DNA of 8,878 nt from JBDSSS01 sp039928615 (GTDB lineage Bacteria > Actinomycetota > Actinomycetes > Actinomycetales > Dermatophilaceae), in NCBI GenBank assembly GCA_039928615.1, contig JBDSSS010000171.1:1-8878 (forward strand), read 5' to 3'. The notes under the pieces were generated by a model. That model was not told the DNA's origin, ran no database searches, and saw only the letters and a program-made list of their open reading frames with translations. This document shows, one piece after another, positions 6,819 through 8,878 of this stretch (its first letter is position 1; each line of letters starts with the position of its first letter). A program made the translations under genes and the position numbers.

Positions 6819-6853
6819 GAGACGACGATGCTCCGCCTCCGTCCCGGCGGGCA

Positions 6854-6867
6854 GGGACCAATGGCCC
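6854..6867. promoter_or_regulatory. Candidate DosR/DevR-like operator box
   Basis: GGGACCAATGGCCC is an imperfect palindrome with 5-nt arms and a 4-nt spacer, the same architecture as the mycobacterial DosR box core (GGGAC-N4-GTCCC), with one arm position different (GGCCC for GTCCC). Its centre is about 84 nt before the hsp20 ATG. That puts it near -42 if transcription starts around 6903, just after the TGGAAT at 6891-6896. On the other side the centre is about 42 nt from the ligase ATG, which would fit a leaderless transcript. Arrangement seen in sequence; regulator identity inferred. Confidence 0.45.
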
Positions 6868-6933
6868 TGTTTCGCCGCTCGGTCGTGACGTGGAATGGAG
6901 GGGTGCCGCTGACGAGGCGCGGTGCGTTTCAAC

Positions 6934-6940
6934 GAGGAGG
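6934..6940 (+). promoter_or_regulatory. Shine-Dalgarno of hsp20
   Basis: GAGGAGG, 4 nt before ATG 6945. It fixes the start of the Hsp20 protein within a frame that is open for over 600 nt upstream. Confidence 0.8.
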
Positions 6941-6944
6941 AAGC

Positions 6945-7412
6945 ATGAGCATCAACACCCCCGGCAAGGCCGGGGAGCGTCGCGAACGGTCGCATTGGGC
7001 AGAGCCGTCACCGTGGACGGACCTGTCCCCGTGGGCCACGCGGATGCAGGACCTGATGGAGCAGATGTGGTCGCCGGCCATGGCTGCGAGCGACTTCGCG
7101 CCCGGAGGCGAGCTCCGCGAGACCGACGACACGTTCACGCTCGAGCTCGACGTGCCGGGCGTCGTCAAGGAGGACATCGCCATCGACTTCTCCGGCCGTC
7201 GTCTCAGCGTGCGCGGCACGAAGTCGACGGAGAAGCAGGGCCAGGGCGCCCTCCGTCATTCGACGCGGACCTCGGGCAGCTTCACCTACGAGGCCCTCCT
7301 CCCCGTCCCCGTCGACGAGGCCTCCGTGACGGCGTCCCTCTCCGACGGGGTGCTCCTCGTGACGATGCCCAAGGCCACCGAGGCCAAGACGACGCATGTC
7401 GAGATCAGCTGA
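6945..7412 (+). CDS. Hsp20 / alpha-crystallin small heat-shock protein
   Basis: A 155-residue ATP-independent holdase chaperone. Residues 1-52 are a variable N-terminal arm rich in Trp and Met (HWAEPSPWTDLSPW, MQDLMEQMW), typical of the region that binds unfolding clients and drives oligomerisation. The alpha-crystallin domain runs from about 55 to 145: ELRETDDTFTLELDVPGVVK, IDFSGRRLSVRG, then ASLSDGVLLVTMPKA (residues 130-144), the family's A-x-x-x-x-G-V-L signature. The C-terminal tail ends HVEIS, giving a V-E-I version of the I/V-x-I/V motif that docks on neighbouring subunits. The family includes M. tuberculosis HspX (Acr), a main product of the DosR hypoxia regulon. It is divergent from the ligase operon across a candidate DosR-like box and is followed after 5 nt by the ADH gene, very likely on the same mRNA. 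Confidence 0.96.
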   Translation: MSINTPGKAGERRERSHWAEPSPWTDLSPWATRMQDLMEQMWSPAMAASDFAPGGELRETDDTFTLELDVPGVVKEDIAIDFSGRRLSVRGTKSTEKQGQGALRHSTRTSGSFTYEALLPVPVDEASVTASLSDGVLLVTMPKATEAKTTHVEIS

Positions 7413-7417
7413 TCGTC

Positions 7418-8479
7418 ATGTCCGAGACCACCGCCACCATGCACGCCATCGTCTATCACGGTCCCGGCCGGAAGGCGTGGGAAGAGGTGCCCAAGCCCGG
7501 CATCGAGGCCGACACCGACGCCATCGTCAAGGTCGACACCGTCACCATCTGTGGCACCGACCTCCACATCCTCAAGGGTGACGTCGCCGCGGTCACCGAC
7601 GGCCGGATCCTCGGCCACGAGGCGGTCGGAACCGTCGAGCGGGTCGGCGCCGGCGTCAAGAACGTCAAGGTCGGCGACCACGTGCTCGTCTCCTGCATCA
7701 CCGCCTGCGGTTCCTGCCGCTACTGCCGCGACGGTAGCTACGGACAGTGCATCGGCGGCGGCGGTTGGATCCTCGGGCACATGATCGACGGCACTCAGGC
7801 AGAGTACGTGCGGGTCCCCTTCGCGGACACCTCGACGTATGGCGTCCCCCACAGTGTGACTGACGAGGAAGTACTCATGCTCGCCGACATCGGGCCCACG
7901 GGCTACGAGGTCGGTGTGCTCAACGGCCGGGTCCGTCCCGGTGACGTCGTAGCGGTGGTGGGCGCCGGCCCGGTCGGGCTCTCCGCCATCATGGGTGCCA
8001 AGCTCTTCAGTCCGGCGCACGTCGTGGCCATCGACCTGGCCGATGCCCGACTCGACGCGGCCAAGCAGTTCGGGGCCGACATCACGGTGAACCCCTCCCG
8101 CGAGGACGCCGTCGCGATCGTCCGTGACCTCACCGAGGGCCTCGGCGCCGACGTCGCCATCGAGGCGGTGGGGGTGGCTGCCACGTTCGAGCAGTGCACC
8201 ACGCTCATCCGCCCGGGTGGGACGGTCGCCAACGTGGGAGTCCACGGCGGCCCGGCCACCCTTCACCTGGAGGACCTCTGGATCAGGAATGTCACCATCA
8301 CGACGGGCCTCGTCGACACCTACTCGACGCCAACCCTGCTCCGCCTGCTCGAGACTCACCAGATCGACCTGGCCCGATTCGTGACACACCGTTTCGCCAT
8401 GGGTGACTTCATGCAGGCCTACGACACCTTCGCCGACGCGGCGCAGACCCGCGCCCTCAAGGTCGTGCTCACGGCATGA
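7418..8479 (+). CDS. Zinc-dependent medium-chain alcohol dehydrogenase
   Basis: A 353-residue MDR-family oxidoreductase interconverting an alcohol and its aldehyde/ketone with a nicotinamide cofactor. Catalytic zinc ligands visible: Cys45 (TICGTDLHI), His67-Glu68 (GHEAVG), and Asp157 (LADIGPTGYE) at the third-ligand position. The structural-zinc loop is complete: Cys97, Cys100, Cys103, Cys111 (ACGSCRYCRDGSYGQC). The Rossmann motif VVGAGPVGLSA (180-190) is followed by Asp206 at the end of strand 2 (VVAIDLADARLD), suggesting NAD(H) over NADP(H). It resembles the bacterial ADH group often annotated as formaldehyde-dehydrogenase-like; natural substrate unknown. The start at 7418 is only 5 nt after the hsp20 stop and has no good Shine-Dalgarno, implying translational coupling. 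A second in-frame ATG at 7439 (MHAIVYHGPG, 346 aa) matches the usual N-terminus of the family and could be the true start. Confidence 0.93.
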   Translation: MSETTATMHAIVYHGPGRKAWEEVPKPGIEADTDAIVKVDTVTICGTDLHILKGDVAAVTDGRILGHEAVGTVERVGAGVKNVKVGDHVLVSCITACGSCRYCRDGSYGQCIGGGGWILGHMIDGTQAEYVRVPFADTSTYGVPHSVTDEEVLMLADIGPTGYEVGVLNGRVRPGDVVAVVGAGPVGLSAIMGAKLFSPAHVVAIDLADARLDAAKQFGADITVNPSREDAVAIVRDLTEGLGADVAIEAVGVAATFEQCTTLIRPGGTVANVGVHGGPATLHLEDLWIRNVTITTGLVDTYSTPTLLRLLETHQIDLARFVTHRFAMGDFMQAYDTFADAAQTRALKVVLTA

Positions 8480-8692
8480 CCTCGCGAACCGAGCCCGCGG
8501 CAACGAAGTGACCGCCGTCACACTGAGGCACTTGGGAGCCGCACGGCGCTCGTGCACTGGCGACTCGGAGCGGTGGGTGCGGCCGGGGGGGTGGGGTCGA
8601 CCTGGGGGGTAGGCCCCACGTCCTCGGCCTCGCGGCGGCGCAGGGTGGTCTCGTCGAGCTCACCGGCTCTCCCTGACCTACCGGCCCCCGGA
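8480..8692. other. Convergent intergenic region with small hairpins
   Basis: 213 nt between the ADH stop and the end of the small minus-strand gene, with no convincing ORF. Short inverted repeats are present: GTGAC-CGCC-GTCAC at 8508-8521, GCACG-GCGCT-CGTGC at 8541-8555, and TGGGG/CCCCA at 8603-8618 inside a G-rich tract. None is followed by a T-run, so termination by any of them is only possible. Confidence 0.4.
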
Positions 8693-8878
8693 TCAGACGT
8701 CGTCGGAGCGGGCGCGCCCGGCCAGATGGGCGAGCAGCGCCGGGTCGGTCGAAGTGAAGCGCTCGACCTCCTCGCCGGCGTCGCACCGGCACAATGAGAC
8801 GAGTGCGCTCCGCTCACTGTGGGAGAGCACCTGCCAGACCCCGCCGGCGACCTCCCACCGGATCACCCGCAGCAGGTC
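8693..8878 (-). CDS. Small conserved-looking protein with VSLCRCDAGEEV core (C-terminal part)
   Basis: The minus-strand frame is open from the right edge to TGA at 8693-8695, giving 61 residues. They look like real protein: WEVAGGVWQVLSHSERSALV (residues 8-27) and VSLCRCDAGEEVERFTSTDP (27-46), then a LLAHLAGR helix and an acidic end. I recognise this as the pattern of a short actinobacterial hypothetical protein family (W.V...W.VL...VVSLCRCD.GEEV.R..S.DP.LL..L), from memory and without a known function. The two Cys in CRC could bind metal or be redox-active; that is only a guess. A GTG at 8866 (reading VIRWEV) could be the true start of a 57-residue protein, in which case the gene is complete. 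Otherwise the start lies beyond the window. Confidence 0.7.
   Translation of the reverse strand, partial: DLLRVIRWEVAGGVWQVLSHSERSALVSLCRCDAGEEVERFTSTDPALLAHLAGRARSDDV

Larger units (their letters stand above)
6819..6944. promoter_or_regulatory. Divergent promoter region (ligase-E1-E2-ACP operon / hsp20-ADH)
   Basis: 126 nt separate the ATG of the ligase (minus) and the ATG of hsp20 (plus); both operons must start here unless an internal promoter is used. It contains the GGGAC-N4-GGCCC element and an additional GTCCC half-site at 6841-6845. TGGAAT at 6891-6896 is a weak candidate -10 for the hsp20 direction. No other gene is seen in it. Confidence 0.75.

Noticed and set aside
6267..6944. 226-codon upstream extension of the hsp20 frame
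   Set aside because: Antisense to the ligase gene with no family similarity; the strong GAGGAGG before 6945 gives a normal-length Hsp20.
6819..6995. 59-codon N-terminal extension of the ligase frame
   Set aside because: It would run antisense through the start of hsp20 and across the divergent promoter, and its residues do not resemble the acetyl-CoA synthetase N-terminus. ATG 6818 is preferred.
6890..7417. Long upstream extension of the ADH frame through hsp20
   Set aside because: Out-of-frame reading of hsp20, Arg/Gly-rich; the ADH fold begins at 7418 or 7439.
7286..8557. 423-codon minus-strand open frame opposite hsp20 and the ADH
   Set aside because: Mirror frame of the ADH codon pattern, Asp/Val/Gly/His-rich, without motifs or ribosome-binding site; the ADH on the other strand has all zinc and Rossmann residues.
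8591..8619. G-rich GTGGGG...CCCCAC repeat as an intrinsic terminator or G-quadruplex
   Set aside because: The 17-nt loop and lack of a T-run make it a weak terminator. G-runs occur but are irregularly spaced, so I only mention it within the intergenic entry.

Overview
The window is GC-rich throughout (about 70 %), with strongly GC-biased third codon positions, Shine-Dalgarno sequences such as AAGGAGGT, and actinobacterial families such as DUF1918. It is almost certainly chromosomal DNA of a high-GC Actinomycetota. An Intrasporangiaceae-like micrococcal lineage would fit, but I cannot place it more closely from sequence alone. I see no rRNA, tRNA, insertion sequence, phage gene or CRISPR array.

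Layout. (1) Left edge, plus strand: the C-terminal part of a beta-CASP metallo-beta-lactamase-fold protein (RNA-processing type), then a complete 68-residue DUF1918 protein. (2) Positions 1232-6818, minus strand: a compact five-gene operon read right to left. It encodes an AMP-forming acetyl-CoA synthetase-like ligase, E1 alpha and E1 beta of a 2-oxoacid (pyruvate-type) dehydrogenase, a lipoyl E2 acyltransferase with two E3-binding domains, and a free-standing acyl carrier protein (ACP). Three of the four gene junctions overlap by 4 or 8 nt, and the ACP follows E2 with a 5-nt gap or a 4-nt overlap. (3) Positions 6819-6944: a 126-nt divergent promoter region holding a near-palindrome, GGGAC-N4-GGCCC, which resembles the DosR/DevR box of actinobacterial hypoxia regulons. 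(4) Positions 6945-8479, plus strand: an Hsp20 small heat-shock protein and, 5 nt later, a zinc-dependent medium-chain alcohol dehydrogenase. (5) Right edge, minus strand: the C-terminus of a small conserved-looking protein with a 'VSLCRCDAGEEV' core.

Reading. Hsp20 and DUF1918 proteins are classic members of the mycobacterial DosR dormancy regulon. With the ADH and the candidate box between the two divergent operons, this suggests a stress or hypoxia island that also rewires C2 (acetyl/acetaldehyde) metabolism. The most unusual part is E1-E2-ACP in one operon with an acyl-CoA ligase. The complex could pass a lipoyl-bound acyl group to the dedicated ACP instead of, or as well as, to CoA. No E3 (dihydrolipoamide dehydrogenase), ketosynthase or phosphopantetheinyl transferase is visible in the window, so those partners would have to come from elsewhere. 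Substrate, acyl acceptor and regulation are inferences.
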